DNA from: Sisyra terminalis | Lineage: Eukaryota > Arthropoda > Insecta > Neuroptera > Sisyridae | Direction of reading: 5' to 3' | Assembly: GCA_958496175.1 (NCBI GenBank) | Contig: OY292280.1 | Location: 6,014,001-6,078,000, forward strand | Length of the DNA stretch: 64,000 bases | In this document: in pieces, positions 47,040 to 58,745 of the stretch | Layout: every line of letters starts with the position of its first letter | How positions within the stretch are numbered: the stretch's first letter is position 1 | Notes under the pieces: generated by a model | Database searches by the model: none | What the model was told of the DNA's origin: nothing | What the model saw: the letters and a program-made list of their open reading frames with translations, nothing else | Program-made: the position numbers and the translations under genes

Positions 47040-48532
47040 TCTTCATCATCTATTATTATAAAGAGGAAAGATTTGATTGTTTGTTTGCTTTGAATAGGCT
47101 CCGAAACTACTTAACCGATTTGAAAAATTCTTTCACTGTTGGGAAGCTACATTGTTTCCGGTGAACATAGGCTATATTAAATTTTCAAAAAAGTTAGGGA
47201 TCCATACTAAAACTCCAATAATGTGTGAAAAAATTACCAAAAACTTTCTTACATCGCGTACGCTGGTGATTTAACTAAAGAACGGAACAACCGAATTTAA
47301 TGAAACTTTATATTAAGGTACAACACAATTACCCACACACGTTAGGCTACTTATAATTCCTTAAAAAAATAAGGGAATGTACCCCCTACGTAAAAAATGA
47401 GGGATGAAAAAAAAATTTTCTTTAGATAGGCGAGTTATATATCATTGGAAATGTATTTAAAAGTTAAAAAATTATCTGTAAAAATATTTTTACTTGAACT
47501 AATAAAAAGCACAGTAATTTAATTTAAAGTACAAAAAATTACCTTTTTGAAATATAAATGTTTTTTTAGATAATAATCTGACAGTAAACTTTTTTTTTAC
47601 AAAATTGTTGTAAATAGATCCTTAGGGTTGCTCAGTAAGGAAATATTAACGAAAAAAATGTAATAGTAATAATAATAATAATAGTAATAAAGCTTAAAGT
47701 AAACACGTTTTTAAAACCGTGTATTTATATACCCCCTCTGGCTGATGAAATTTTAATATTCGGTGTATTACTTATAGGAAGAAGACATGTGATAAGATTT
47801 TTTTTTTTTGAAAATTCCTACCCTAACAGACATGGGCGGATTCAGGATTTTTTTCTTGGGAGGGTCACAATATCTTTTATTTGCAAGTGCGTGAAAGGGA
47901 TCACGAAAAAAATTCGCAATTCCAGCCAGAAAGGCATACGCCAAATCGTATATGGTAAACTCTTGACTATCCAATATGGTTTAATTATATAGTGGAAATT
48001 CAGATATTTTAATAATAAGTTTATAGATATATAATGGTTATACATGATTATGGAAGAACTGGGTTTCGTGCAATTGTACAAATTTCAATTTCGCGGTTGT
48101 GTTGTACAGTGCAATAGTATAATAGTTTTTGGAAAAAGGTTCATTCGGGAATTGAAACAGTGAGATGGGGCTATTTTGACGCGAGTAATTTGATAACTTT
48201 CGACTTTGTTTAGTTATAATTAAGACCGAGTTTATTGCACTTGGCGATATTTTTTATTTATGTATAGATGCTGATTGATTTACGAATTATTTGGTTCACG
48301 GTAGGTATACCTACCGTAGGTATACGCAATTGAACATACTCTTTAGATATTTATAAATATTTTTTTGAAAATGAATTGATTATTACATAGAACTACTTTA
48401 TTCTTTACAACAGTTTATTAAATGTGTCTTTGTCAAGAGTGTGAAGTGCTTTTAAGTATGATTATATTTTTCGTTAAAGAAATAAGAAAAATAAAATACG
48501 TTACGCAGACGAAGTCGCGGGGATCAGCTAGT
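47040..48532 (+). mobile_element. Non-autonomous Helitron, about 1.5 kb
   Basis: Starts TCTTCATCATCTATTATTAT, then the widespread insect Helitron head: AAAGAGGAAAGATTTGATTG, ACCGATTTGAAAAATTCTTT, GTTGGGAAGCTACA. Ends CGCAGACGAAGTCGCGGGGA then TCAGCTAGT. There are no Rep or helicase frames. A fragment of the 18321-type hAT MITE (reverse orientation, 47829-47930) is nested in it, and a TAA/TAG-rich simple repeat lies at about 47660-47692. Confidence 0.7.
47829..47930 (-). mobile_element. hAT MITE fragment inside the Helitron
   Basis: CATGGGCGGATTCAGGATTT onward matches the inverse of the right half of 53692-53953 (shared gcgtgaaagg.atcacgaaaaaaa and cgcaattcca). Its other half is not visible. 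Confidence 0.6.
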
Positions 48533-49344
48533 TATATATGAAATTATTAGTTATTTTGAATTATTTGAAAATATTTTAGCGCCCATTGTTAAATTCGTTA
48601 TTATAATATATATATTATAATTAAATGACTGCCGTACAGTAGTGTCATCTGTAGTTTTGTATGAATTTGTCACAATTTGTTCAGGCAAAACAATGCAATG
48701 TTTATGTACTTTTCGTGAGTTAAATAAGAATAGAAATAGATCATGGTTGATTGCTTATGCATAAATGGTGTATATCTTCTGTCATAAATTTTAGCGAAAG
48801 TTGTCTATGTTGAAGTTTCTACGTGAAAAATCCCAATTTTGCGTTTTGATTTACAAAAGAGGTTTGACAAATACAAAACAGGAGATATTTTGAATGTTTT
48901 TGAATGTATTTTTTCTTATACATATTTTAGATAGTGCATCGTTTTGTTTTGGTGGATGTGTCAAATTTACGTCATATTCTATGAATATCTTTTGTGATAT
49001 AATTTCATTTCTTGGGGGATGTGGTGAGCAGAGGTCAAATATTCTAATGCATGTTTTTGAGCATTTAATCTGAAGTATATGCCAGAAGAAGTACAAAAAG
49101 CAAATTGGTTCCGAGGAGTTTGGAGAGTAAATAAACGTTTTCCATGTGCGTGATTTTGTAAACTTTGCACGAAACTAATATATACAAAATTGTCAAGATT
49201 TTCCCGATAAACTGTTCAACTAAACAATAATGTTTTTAAATTTTAGTATAAATGTTATCAAATCACAAAAATTCAATATAAAACTTATCGGAGACAAAAT
49301 GTAGATTCGTTCCAATCCCCAGCTCATGTTCAGTAATCTCAACA
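48533..49344. other. Presumed DSTYK promoter and 5' UTR region
   Basis: No coding sequence or clear core promoter recognised. AT-rich. A short upstream ATG frame overlaps the DSTYK start (listed separately). Confidence 0.4.
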
Positions 49345-49367
49345 ATGTTTTCCAAAGTTCCAGTTGA
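49326..49367 (+). promoter_or_regulatory. Upstream ORF overlapping the DSTYK start
   Basis: ATG at 49326 opens a 13-codon frame ending TGA at 49365-49367, overlapping the DSTYK ATG at 49345 in another frame. If it is in the mRNA leader it could lower initiation at the main start. The transcript start is unknown. Confidence 0.35.
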
Positions 49368-52300
49368 TTTTCGCAAGTTCATTCGAAATCGAAACTATTT
49401 GGCGAACGTTTTACGTGAAACTCAACGCCTTTTAGACGAAATATCAGTAACAAATCTCTTTCCTGGAGGTAATTTAACCCATAGATTTATCAAACGAAAA
49501 CTGATTTATCCATTTTTTTTTCAGAAAACATAAAGGACCAATTTCTAAATCAAGGACTACTCGAATCACTTCGAAAGGCCTTAGAATCAAATCCTGCGAT
49601 ATTAGTTTTAGGACAAAATTGTCATGCAAAAGCCTTACTCATCAATTATATTCTTGGCCAGATTGTACTTCCATTAAATAGTTCAAATTGGAGATGGGTT
49701 AGAATTTTACTTTTTTCTCATTCATAAAGAAACTGTTCACATTTTGGCTCAACTCCCTTTTAGAATAATTAAATCTGGCAACGTTGCATTTTCTACTTTG
49801 TTTTCTATTCTATTCGCAAATAAATCGGCCCCCTAGTAGACTCCTATTTAATCAAATTTAGTTCTTTTACTCTTTGGCTAAAAGTAACTAATATCTTAAA
49901 TACTTTAGGAAAGAACTGTATCTTGTTACTTAAAAAAGTTTCTTAAATACTGAAAAATATCTAAGACACTCAAACATGTTACTTAATATTACTAAAAATA
50001 AAGTACGCAATAATTAAAATAATATAAAAGAAGGTATTCCAATCTTGTATTCATTACAGGATTGGAATACCTTCTTTTATATTACCTTTGCAGAAATAAC
50101 TAAAACAATTGCCAAACGACAAAATATAGAACTGTGATCATTAAGTCACCGGTCACTAGTAATAGCGCTACATTTTAGTTTGAGAAATTTAAATATTTAG
50201 GAACGAACAAACGTCAATTCTGGACGATAATCGAAAATAAATACCAATTTATCGATTTATGGTTTCTAATAGCGTTTACAATGGTTTGAATTTCCACAAA
50301 TAAATAAAAAAATGTACATGTAGCCAATGAAGCATTCGCCGTTTAAAAGCATTTTTCGTTTTATTTTTAAAAATACAAGTTACATAAGACATAAATCATG
50401 AATTATTACAAAACTAATTTAAGTAATTAGAAATAATCCCTTTAAATTTCCTGTTAGTGTTTTAATATTCCATATCAATGCTATGGAACATTAAAGTGTG
50501 CTTATTTTCATGTAAATCGTTGGTTTATATTTTTCGCATTTATTTAAAAAAATACAAAAATATAAGGACGAAGAAACGAAAACCTACAGAAATACATCAA
50601 TTCCAAGGGAAAAAGGACCGTAATTGAAAATTAGGGGCTAACTTTAGGTAGCTATTGTAGTGAGAAATCCGGTACTACCATTTTCTATACAGAAAGAATG
50701 GCTTTGGACCCTAAAATACAATAATACAATACAATACAAAGTAACTAAAAAGTATCACATTAAGTATCTTAAATAGTAACTTAAGATAAGTATTTAAGTA
50801 TTTTTTTAAAGAGTAACTAGATACCCAAAGTAACTTTAGATTAAAAAAGTAATTTATTTAGAGTTAAGATACTTTCCCTTAGTATCTTTGACCACTCTGT
50901 AATTAATCTACAGCTACATCCGATTCCTACCGAATACGTTTCCACTTATGATATTCAGAAAATTGTAATCTAAATCAGAGAAGAGACTTATATAAATCTT
51001 CAATTCAAATAGAAAACAAAAATGTGATCTAGTGTTTCTAAAATAAAGCAATAGATGGTATTGTTATTAAAAAAAATATAATTTTGTACTATATTGAGCT
51101 AAGGTCTAGCCTCCTCTCTTCTTAAAAAAATTGATTTTGATTATAGAACTATCAGATACTAGCGAAAATTTATAATCCCATAATTGTATGATTTATACTT
51201 GTAACAATTTATCTGCAATAGATGTTAGTTTTTTCTTATTTAATATTATAGTGTAATGATGAAATTAGAAATTCTCTTTAAATTCTCTCTTTTATGTGCT
51301 TTACAAATTAAGGTGAGGCTAAGCCTAATTTTGAATTGTGCCATCTAGGTGCCGGTTTCTAAAAAACTCTGATCACGTGGTTTTCCGAAACATCAAAACT
51401 TTTAACACTATATTAGTCTCTGCTCCAAATTATCATTTACACGATATGAGTCTTTCAATGTAAATCTCTTTAGGCATCTGAGCCAATCGCAATCGGCTCA
51501 TGTGTACTTTAGCACACCCACAATCTGGCAATGTTGCATTTTCGACTTTGTTTTTAATTTAATTCGCGATTAAATCGGTCCATAATGAAAATTTAGCCAC
51601 AAAAGAGAGAATTATACCATATTAGAATTAAATCATCAAAAAAATCGCGAATTAAATTACAAACAAAATCGAAAATGCAACGTTGCCAGATTGTGGGTGT
51701 GCTAAAGTACACTTGAGCCTTGCAATCTTTCTAAAACCTTTCATACTATTGATACTATTATTCGACCTTCTTCATCATTACTCTATGGACTCCTTTTGCA
51801 TATTCTTTACTTCGTTGTACCTTCGTTTCCGTTCCAATAAATCGGTTGCATATTCTTACGCGACTGTATCTTTGGTTGCCTATACATCGACGTTGTTTCG
51901 TTTATCATTGCGCTATTGATATGAGCAGCTTCTTTGGCACTTAGATGTACCATTTTTTTTGGTACTATACGCACTTTTATAATTTTTAGGTGCGACTAAT
52001 TCACGGGGCGACTAAACGAGTGCGACTTACACTAGGAGTGGAATTTGAGATTGTGGAAAAGTTGCAAGGAAATGAAGAACCGTGGGCAGTCGTGCCTGAA
52101 ATCGATTTGTTACGATCTGAAGAAGACTGTGCTGACCAAAATACTTTTCTGGAAGTTGAACTACCGCATCCAGCTTTGGGCGACAATGTTCAAATATTTG
52201 TGCCACCTGATCTGTCCGACCCTAATCAAATTACCAATGTTTTAACCAAAGGGTTGGATGATATAATTCCTGTGATATTATATGCAGTTACGAGTGATAT

Positions 52301-55300
52301 TCTTGATGAAAATGTAAGCGCAACAATCTGGTATTTACACCTAGTGATTTTCGGTGAATTATCAAATTTTCCAATACTTTAATAGCTCTTTTCTTGTTTA
52401 GAATGTTCAAGAGTTGCGAATGCTACGTGAAGTCTGTGAACATATTCCAGTTTTATTTATTAGCATGGGAGAAACGCCAATTGAATCGAATGTTTCGAAT
52501 GAGTATTGTGCAACGGAATTGACGGAAAGTGAGCAGCATAAATTGCAAGAAAATTCCAATTATATATCCCACGGCGAATTTAATGTTCATCCCTTATGGC
52601 GTCAACTGGCTAGTTTAGGCATGTTAAACGTTTCATTTTGCAGTGGCAATTTGGACGTTCGTAAATGTATCAATAAATACGCCAACAGTATGCTCGTTAG
52701 TTGGATGCAGCTTGACGAAATTTTAACGCCCTTCATCCGAGCTTGTTTGCATTACCATGTGATTCAAGCCTCAGCCACCCTTAGTGATGTAATTAATTAT
52801 TTAGTCAAAAAAATCGTCTAAAACTAAGCAATGTGATTCGATTTTTAGGTTCACAATAATTGTTTAAGGAAATTTATATTATATGCATTTGATATGGCAC
52901 GAGAAATCCAAATCACTCCTAGGCGTCTAAACTATGCTCAAAAGCGAGAAACCGAATTATATCAAACGTTGATGAATATCGCTTGTGAAAAGCACGAGGA
53001 AATTGTAGGAATCATTCAGAACGCTTTACAATACCTTCGAATGGAAATCAGTGACATTGTAGAGCTTTATTATTATGATGGTAGGTAATGCGTCAATTCT
53101 TTCGACTATAAACTACATGAATTGCTTAAAAACACTATTCACTGGTTATTCTTTCAAATATCTTGGGGGGAGGGGCACGTGCCCCCTCATAAATCCGCCC
53201 TTGTAGGTATATTTGTACATAGGGTCATATGAGTCGGGAGTGTGTCCTGATCTCTGTCGAACCCGCGAGACTGACTCATGGGGTTCGTTAAGAACCACTA
53301 GCTTATAGTCTTACGGAATAATTGAAATTCTGGTGACCTATATAGAGTAAATAGAAAAACAGTAATTCTTCAGGTGTTGCTATTAATAAATATTGGAAAC
53401 AGTATGTAGAACCGTTATTATATTCTTTCATACATTGAAAGAATATAATAATGTGTGTTTGAAAGAATATAATAACGGTTCTACATACTGTTTCCAATAT
53501 TTATTAATAGCAACACCTGAAGAATTACTGTTTTTCGATTTACTCTATATACCATAGGTCACCAGAATTTCAATTATTCCGTAAGACTATAAGCTAGTGG
53601 TTCTTAACGAACCCCATGAGTCAGTCTCGCGGGTTCGACAGAAATCAGGACACACTCCCGACTCATACGACCCTATGTACAAATATACCTACAAGGGCGG
53701 ATTTATGAGGGTGCACGTACCCCCCCCCCCCAAGGTATTTTTGTGTACTGTGGAGATTCCATAATAGTACATACTTAGAAGCAAATTAAATTATTAAAGT
53801 TGTGAAAATGTATGAATAAAGTAACAGAAAGAACATTAGTGAAACTCTATTTCTGGTTGGAATTGCGATTTTTTTTCGTGATTCCTTTCACGCTCTTGCA
53901 AATGAAAAATTATATTGTGCCCCCCCCAGAAAAAAATCTTGAATCCGCCCTTGTATACCTATGTTTTGAATTGAAAAACTAATATTTTATTTTTCCAATT
54001 AAGAAGGGTTTAGTGAATGCGTATATGAAACTGGTGGGAATCAGTATCTCCAACCTGGTTAAGAACCACTGCTATAAGCAGTTCATGTATTGTATAGTTT
54101 AATATCAATTCACGTCAAGTGAACTTCTTCCCATTTTCTACTAGTTGCGGAACTAGGTTCCCACTATTTCTCATTAGATTTGGATAGATTTTGATATATT
54201 CAAAACATCATAAGCTTAGGCTTATAGTAAACAAAAAATTTACCAACTCAAGATAAAATGACGCCAGCGCTCGTAGTGGGAGGTCCGGTACTACCATTTT
54301 TGATTTAGAAAGAATAGTTTACTTCGGGCCTCGAGTTTCGACCGAAAAAAAACTAGTTTCCGTTGGACCCTAGTCACAATTACTCATTACATATCAATTA
54401 CGGAGAGTTTCAATTGATGGCCTCTGAATAAGATTGCTTGGTAACCAAAATACGTATTTGGGGTAGTATAATTTTTGAATATAAGTTCAATATTGATGTT
54501 AATTGTGGACTTTTGGTGAATTATACAATTTGGTCCACATTATTTTTTAAAGATCTTAAACAACCTGAATTTTCTTCTTATTAAAAAATTTTAAAGCTGA
54601 GATCTGATTTTTATCATCTATTATTTTTTATGTACAGTAAATACATTAATAATTTAAGATGTATTGTTTAAGATATTTTAATTGAATTGAATATGGTCGG
54701 AGTGATTTAGATCAGCGGTTCCTAACCTTTTTCAGCCGCGGACCCCCAAGGAAATCAAGCATAATGCCAAGGACCCCTGAGTGAAAAAAGTTGCAATTTT
54801 CAGACAATATAATATAGTTTAGTATTCCTTCATTACATTAAAAAAACAAAAAACAAACTTTTTCAAATGGGACCGCGGACCCCCAGAGGTCCGCGGACCA
54901 CAGGTGAGGAAACAATGATTTAGATAAAAGAGTATACATTAATGATTCTCATTTTCTGGATACTTAATATTCGATGTTTTTATTAAATTTTCGTACAACG
55001 TTTCGCCACTTTCACAGCTTCTTCAGGATTCAATTACAAACATCAATTGTTAAATCCATGTACAATAATCATAATACTGTTCATAATAATCATAATATTG
55101 TACATGGAATAAACAATTGATGTTTGCAATTGAGTACCTGAGGAACCTGCGAAAGTGGCGAAACGTTGTACGAAAAATTGGCTCATGTGTACTTAAGCAC
55201 ACCCACAATCTGGCAATGTTGCATTTTCGACTTTGTTTTTAATTTAATTCGCGATTAAATCGGTCTATAATGAAAATTGAGCCACAAAAGAGAGAATTAT

Positions 55301-58300
55301 ACTATATTAGAATTGAATAAACAAAAATATCGCGAATTAAATTAAAAACAAAGTCGAAAATGCAACATTGCCAGATTGTGGGTGTGCTAAAGTACACAGG
55401 AGCCAATTTTTCGTACAACGTTTCGCCACTTTCGCAGCTTCCTCCGGTACTCAATTGTTAATTCCATGTACAATATTATGGTTATTGTACATGGATTTAA
55501 CAATTGATGTTTGTAATTGAGTACCTTAGGAAGTTGCGAAAGTGGCGAAACCTACGAAAAATTTAATAAAAACATCGAATATAAAGTATCTAGAAAATGA
55601 GAATCATTAATGTATACTCTTTTATCTAAATCATTGTTTCCTAACCTGTGGTCCGCGGACCCCTGGGGGTTCTGCGGTCCCATTTGAAAAAGTTTGTTTT
55701 TTAGTTTTTAATTTAATGAAGGAATACTAAACTATACGACTTTCCTAACCTGTGGTCCGCGGACCCCTGGGGGTTCTGCGGTCCCATTTGAAAAAGTTTG
55801 TTTTTTAGTTTTTAATTTAATGAAGGAATACTAAACTATACCGCTTTCCTAACCTGTGGTCCGCGGACCCCTGAGGGTTCTGCGGTCCCATTTGAAAAAG
55901 TTTGTTTTTTATTTTTTAATTTAATGAAGGAATACTAAACTATATTATATTGTCCGAAAATTGCACCCTTACCAAGGGGTCCTTGTCATTATGCTAACCC
56001 ACGATTGTGGGTGTGCTAAAGTACACTTGAGTCGAAAAATTTAATAAAAACATCGAATATTAAGTGTCCAGAAAATGAGAATCATTAATGTATAATAACC
56101 ATGGATAAGAATACCTGCAATAAAAGAGTATATTTCCTTAGCATTCTAGGATGGTCATAGTTAAAGTCAGTCGTAGCCAATCACAGCGCTCTTTATAAAT
56201 TATGCAAAATTTCGTCGATTGGCCAGCGCAAAACTATTTTTTTTCCCGTAAGAAATAATATTATAATTTTTCAACTAACCGGTTTTTAGTAACAGTCCTT
56301 GACGTGGTTTGATTTATTAAATGATGTAGATGTTCATTATTAATTTAATATTATTGTATGCTTAGTTTTAAGACAAAGCAATCAGCAGACGATAAAATTA
56401 ACCACCGAAGAAATTCAGCAATTGGTGCTACGGAATTTAAGCGATTCGGTTGCATCGGAATTGGTTCAGTCGGTCGACTGTTTGCAGGAATCGTTTATTG
56501 GAACATTGCAACGATGTTTGGAGAATTTGGAAAAAAGTTGGCGAGAACAAGAAGAAAGTCTTTCGGCCAGCGATGCGGTTAAACAAATTCTAAACGCTGC
56601 CTATAACGTTGATTTAAAATCAACAGCCTCATTTTCTTTCGTCCATTCATTTCTCGAGCGAATCCGAAAGTTGTTCCACAATTTCCAACTTCCGTGGAAC
56701 AATTCTTCGCAAACCCAAAACGCCCAATGGCGTCTGCAAGTGGCTGTCGATGTACTGGACTCATTAAGTGCCGCTAGATTGGCTCGAACCATCACCAACC
56801 AGGTATTACGAAGAAAGTTACTAACTCCCATTGGACTAGAAAAAAAAAATGAACTCTAAATCGTATTTTTCAATCTAAACTTTATATTTTTTTAGTTTAA
56901 AGAGCGTGTTGAAGCATCACATGAACTATTTCTGTCAGCTATGAGATCATTGGAAAGTCATTATTCTGGGGTTTTGGAGCAAACGGAAGAGCATCGCGTG
57001 GCAATCCGGAAATACCATGCACCCCGATTCGCTCGACTTGCATTGGAAAGTACTTCGATGTGTGATATGGTTCGCTGGGGTATGCCTGTACAGGGCAAGG
57101 AAATTGGACGAGGCCAATATGGAGTGGTTTTCGCCTGTGAGTCCTGGGGAGAAGTGCCATTATGTGCCGTAAAATCGGTTGTTCCTCCAGATGAGCGCCA
57201 TTGGAACGACCTTGCCATGGAATTTTATTATACTCGGTATTTTCAATCGACAAATACAGTGTAATCTCACTAATCTGGCACTATTAAAAACCGGACGGTG
57301 CCGGATTATTGGAATGTTCGGATTACTGGATTACAGTGAAATGTTATAGGTAATGAATAAAATAAACCATTTCATGGTGGGAATAAATGTATGCACAGGT
57401 ATAGAGTGGATTATTGGACGTGCCGATTATCGAAGTGCCGGATTAGTGAGATTATACTGTATTTAAATGTACTTTCAAATAAATAATTTTCATTTTACTT
57501 TTTACAATAATTGTAACTTCACTAACTTAAAAGCCAATAGTTTACACATATATTAGGTTTTATTTGAAATGGAATGATTATCCTTGAAATTAATAAAAAA
57601 ATTACTTTTTGTAGGTCTATTCCAGACCATCCAAGAATTGTGAGATTACGGGGATCAATTATTGATTATTCATATGGAGCTGGTTGTTCTCCTGCTGTGT
57701 TGTTGGTGATGGAACGAATGAATCGTGATCTATACTGTGGATTGCGTTCTGGTCTGGAATGGAAAACTCGGCTTCAAATTGCCATTGATGTTGTGGAAGG
57801 TATTCGATATTTACATTCGCAAGGCCTTGTTCATCGTGATATTAAATTAAAAAATGTTCTTGTAAGAAAAAAACGATAAAAACAATAAAACCTCGTCTAA
57901 TACAATTTCCTTTCAGTTGGACTGTGATAATCGTGCTAAATTAACTGATCTGGGATTTTGTATTCCCGAGGCAATGATGTCGGGGAGTATAGTCGGAACA
58001 CCGGTGCATATGGCACCGGAATTGCTTTCTGGGCATTATGATTCGAGTGTGGATGTTTACGCGTTTGGAATACTCTTTTGGTATATTTGCGCAGGTCATG
58101 TGCGCTTGCCGTATGTCTTCGAACAGTTTCAAAACAAAGAGCAACTGTGGAACAGTGTAAGAAGAGGAATCCGTCCAGAATGTCTTCCATATTTTCGAGG
58201 ATCATGTTGGCGCTTGATGGAACAATGCTGGGCCGGAGATGCTGCGGCACGACCTCTTCTGGGATACGTCCAACCCCAGTTGGAAGCCATCATGAAAACT

Positions 58301-58312
58301 ACATGTGAATGA
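49345..58312 (+). CDS. DSTYK: Dual serine/threonine and tyrosine protein kinase DSTYK (RIPK5)
   Basis: A cytosolic kinase conserved in animals, linked in vertebrates to FGF-ERK signalling and cell death. Exons 49345-49468, 49525-49697, 51990-52313, 52402-52788, 52849-53080, 56366-56802, 56896-57236, 57615-57861, 57917-58312; total 2661 nt, 886 residues (human 929). The long non-kinase N-terminus aligns with the family: [11 protein letters not shown], then [32 protein letters not shown] and [12 protein letters not shown]. Kinase domain: Gly loop GRGQYGVV (residues 630-637), catalytic Lys in AVKSV (652), HRD Asp in VHRDIKLKN (748), metal-binding DLG in place of DFG (766), [20 protein letters not shown] is also the form in vertebrate DSTYK. 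The start codon context is CAACAATG with A at -3. Intron 5 (53081-56365) is 3.3 kb of nested inverted repeats; its phase (g|tt, Val) supports the 56365 acceptor, though a missed short exon cannot be ruled out. Confidence 0.95.
50018..50088. mobile_element. MITE with AAGGTAATATAAAAG ends, copy 2 (mini)
   Basis: A 71-bp near-perfect hairpin: AATATAAAAGAAGGTATTCC...GGAATACCTTCTTTTATATT with a loop of about 15 nt. It shares its ends with 42207-42356 but lacks the middle. Located in DSTYK intron 2. Confidence 0.65.
51495..51719. mobile_element. 225-bp GG...CC palindromic MITE, copy B
   Basis: Same length and ends as 20254-20478. The flanking 8-mers are TCGCAATC (51487-51494) and TTGCAATC (51720-51727), one mismatch. 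Located in DSTYK intron 2. Confidence 0.83.
53161..53733. repeat. Near-perfect long hairpin in DSTYK intron 5
   Basis: Arms of about 270 bp (53161-53431 and 53460-53733) are almost identical inverse copies around a loop of about 28 nt that itself repeats gaaagaatataataa. Only scattered mismatches and one 4-nt difference (tatagag against ggtatatagag) were seen. The outer ends include the first ~40 bp of the hAT MITE at 53692 and its flank, so the inverted duplication arose after that insertion. Confidence 0.85.
53692..53953. mobile_element. hAT MITE with perfect 8-bp duplication
   Basis: 262 bp. Left CAAGGGCGGATTTATGAGGG, right ...TTGAATCCGCCCTTG. Perfect target duplication TATACCTA at 53684-53691 and 53954-53961. 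Related to 18321-18585. A C-homopolymer lies near the left end. Confidence 0.88.
55180..55404. mobile_element. 225-bp GG...CC palindromic MITE, copy C
   Basis: GGCTCATGTGTACTTAAGCA...GTACACAGGAGCC, 225 bp like the other copies. The flanks are inverse of each other (aaaaatt/aattttt) rather than direct repeats, because the element is the centre of a larger palindrome. Confidence 0.8.
55637..55948. repeat. Three tandem 104-bp units
   Basis: Units start at 55637, 55741 and 55845 (TTTCCTAACCTGTGGTCCGC). Nearly identical, each ending ...ggaatactaaactata. Each unit derives from the hAT-like sequence whose inverse lies at about 54820-54915. Confidence 0.88.
57257..57459. mobile_element. pogo/Tigger-like MITE, copy 3
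   Basis: A 203-bp copy of the same family with TA at 57255-57256 and 57460-57461. It lies in DSTYK intron 7, only 20 bp inside the 5' splice site at 57237, and makes up more than half of that 378-bp intron. Confidence 0.78.
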
Positions 58313-58548
58313 ATCTTGACTTCTTTATTTTTCTAGATTTATACTCGTTATAAATATTTTCTACATATTTTTATGTTAAATAATAATAACAGTTAGTTTT
58401 TTCAGATATTTTTATACACATTAAATCTTTAGTATTAAGATTAAAAAAAAAACAAGACCGAATTCGTTTATATTTTTTTTTTTGGGAATTTTCATATTTT
58501 TGCTTATATTTTTTTAAGAGCAAGTCATGTATTTAAATTTGTTAAAGA

Positions 58549-58554
58549 AATAAA
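58549..58554 (+). terminator. DSTYK polyadenylation signal
   Basis: AATAAA about 237 nt after the stop codon, at the end of an AT-rich 3' UTR. It is the best-placed hexamer; the cleavage site is unknown. Confidence 0.5.
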
Positions 58555-58677
58555 TAATTATTTAAAACATTAAATCGTTATTTTTTATACCTATGTCACT
58601 ATGAGCGCTATTTAGCGTTTTATGGCGCCTCAAAGCGCTGAGAGTTGTCGTTTTGAATTTTCTTCAAGATTTAACAA

Positions 58678-58745
58678 ATCTACTGGTAGCCGAGTGGTCT
58701 AGGTGACCTCGTACCGTGCAAATTTTCAATATTTCTCGATAACAG
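58678..58745 (+). repeat. tRNA-like (possible SINE) fragment 2
   Basis: CTACTGGTAGCCGAGTGGTC holds an exact TAGCCGAGTGG A-box sequence, as in Leu/Ser tRNAs, followed by a short stem-like GTGACC but no B box. It shares gagtggtc and caatttt.aatatttctc with 36806-36900. Confidence 0.4.

Larger units (their letters stand above)
49698..51989 (+). other. DSTYK intron 2 (2.3 kb)
   Basis: Repeat-rich: a fragment of the GG...CC MITE interior at 49745-49830, degenerate agtaact/agtatct runs at 49870-49990 and 50740-50890, a mini-MITE at 50018-50088, an interspersed repeat at 51090-51365 shared with HUWE1 intron 19, and a complete GG...CC MITE at 51495-51719. No exon recognised. Confidence 0.65.
54710..56080. 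repeat. Compound palindrome centred on a GG...CC MITE
   Basis: From about 54710 to 55735 the left and right halves are inverse copies around the MITE at 55180-55404. Matching inverse blocks include CGAAAGTGGCGAAACG, catgagaatcattaatgtat-type sequence, and TGGTCCGCGGACC, a hAT-like end (54714, CAGCGGTTCCTAACC). The right arm has grown by three tandem 104-bp units, then a further fragment of the MITE end and arm at 55998-56095. Confidence 0.75.

Noticed and set aside
53161..56080. CRISPR-like array or segmental gene duplication
   Set aside because: The repeats are inverted arms and three tandem 104-bp units without spacers, in a eukaryotic intron; no gene sequence is duplicated.
58678..58745. 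Intact Leu/Ser tRNA gene
   Set aside because: Only the A box fits; no B box, anticodon arm or acceptor stem could be formed.
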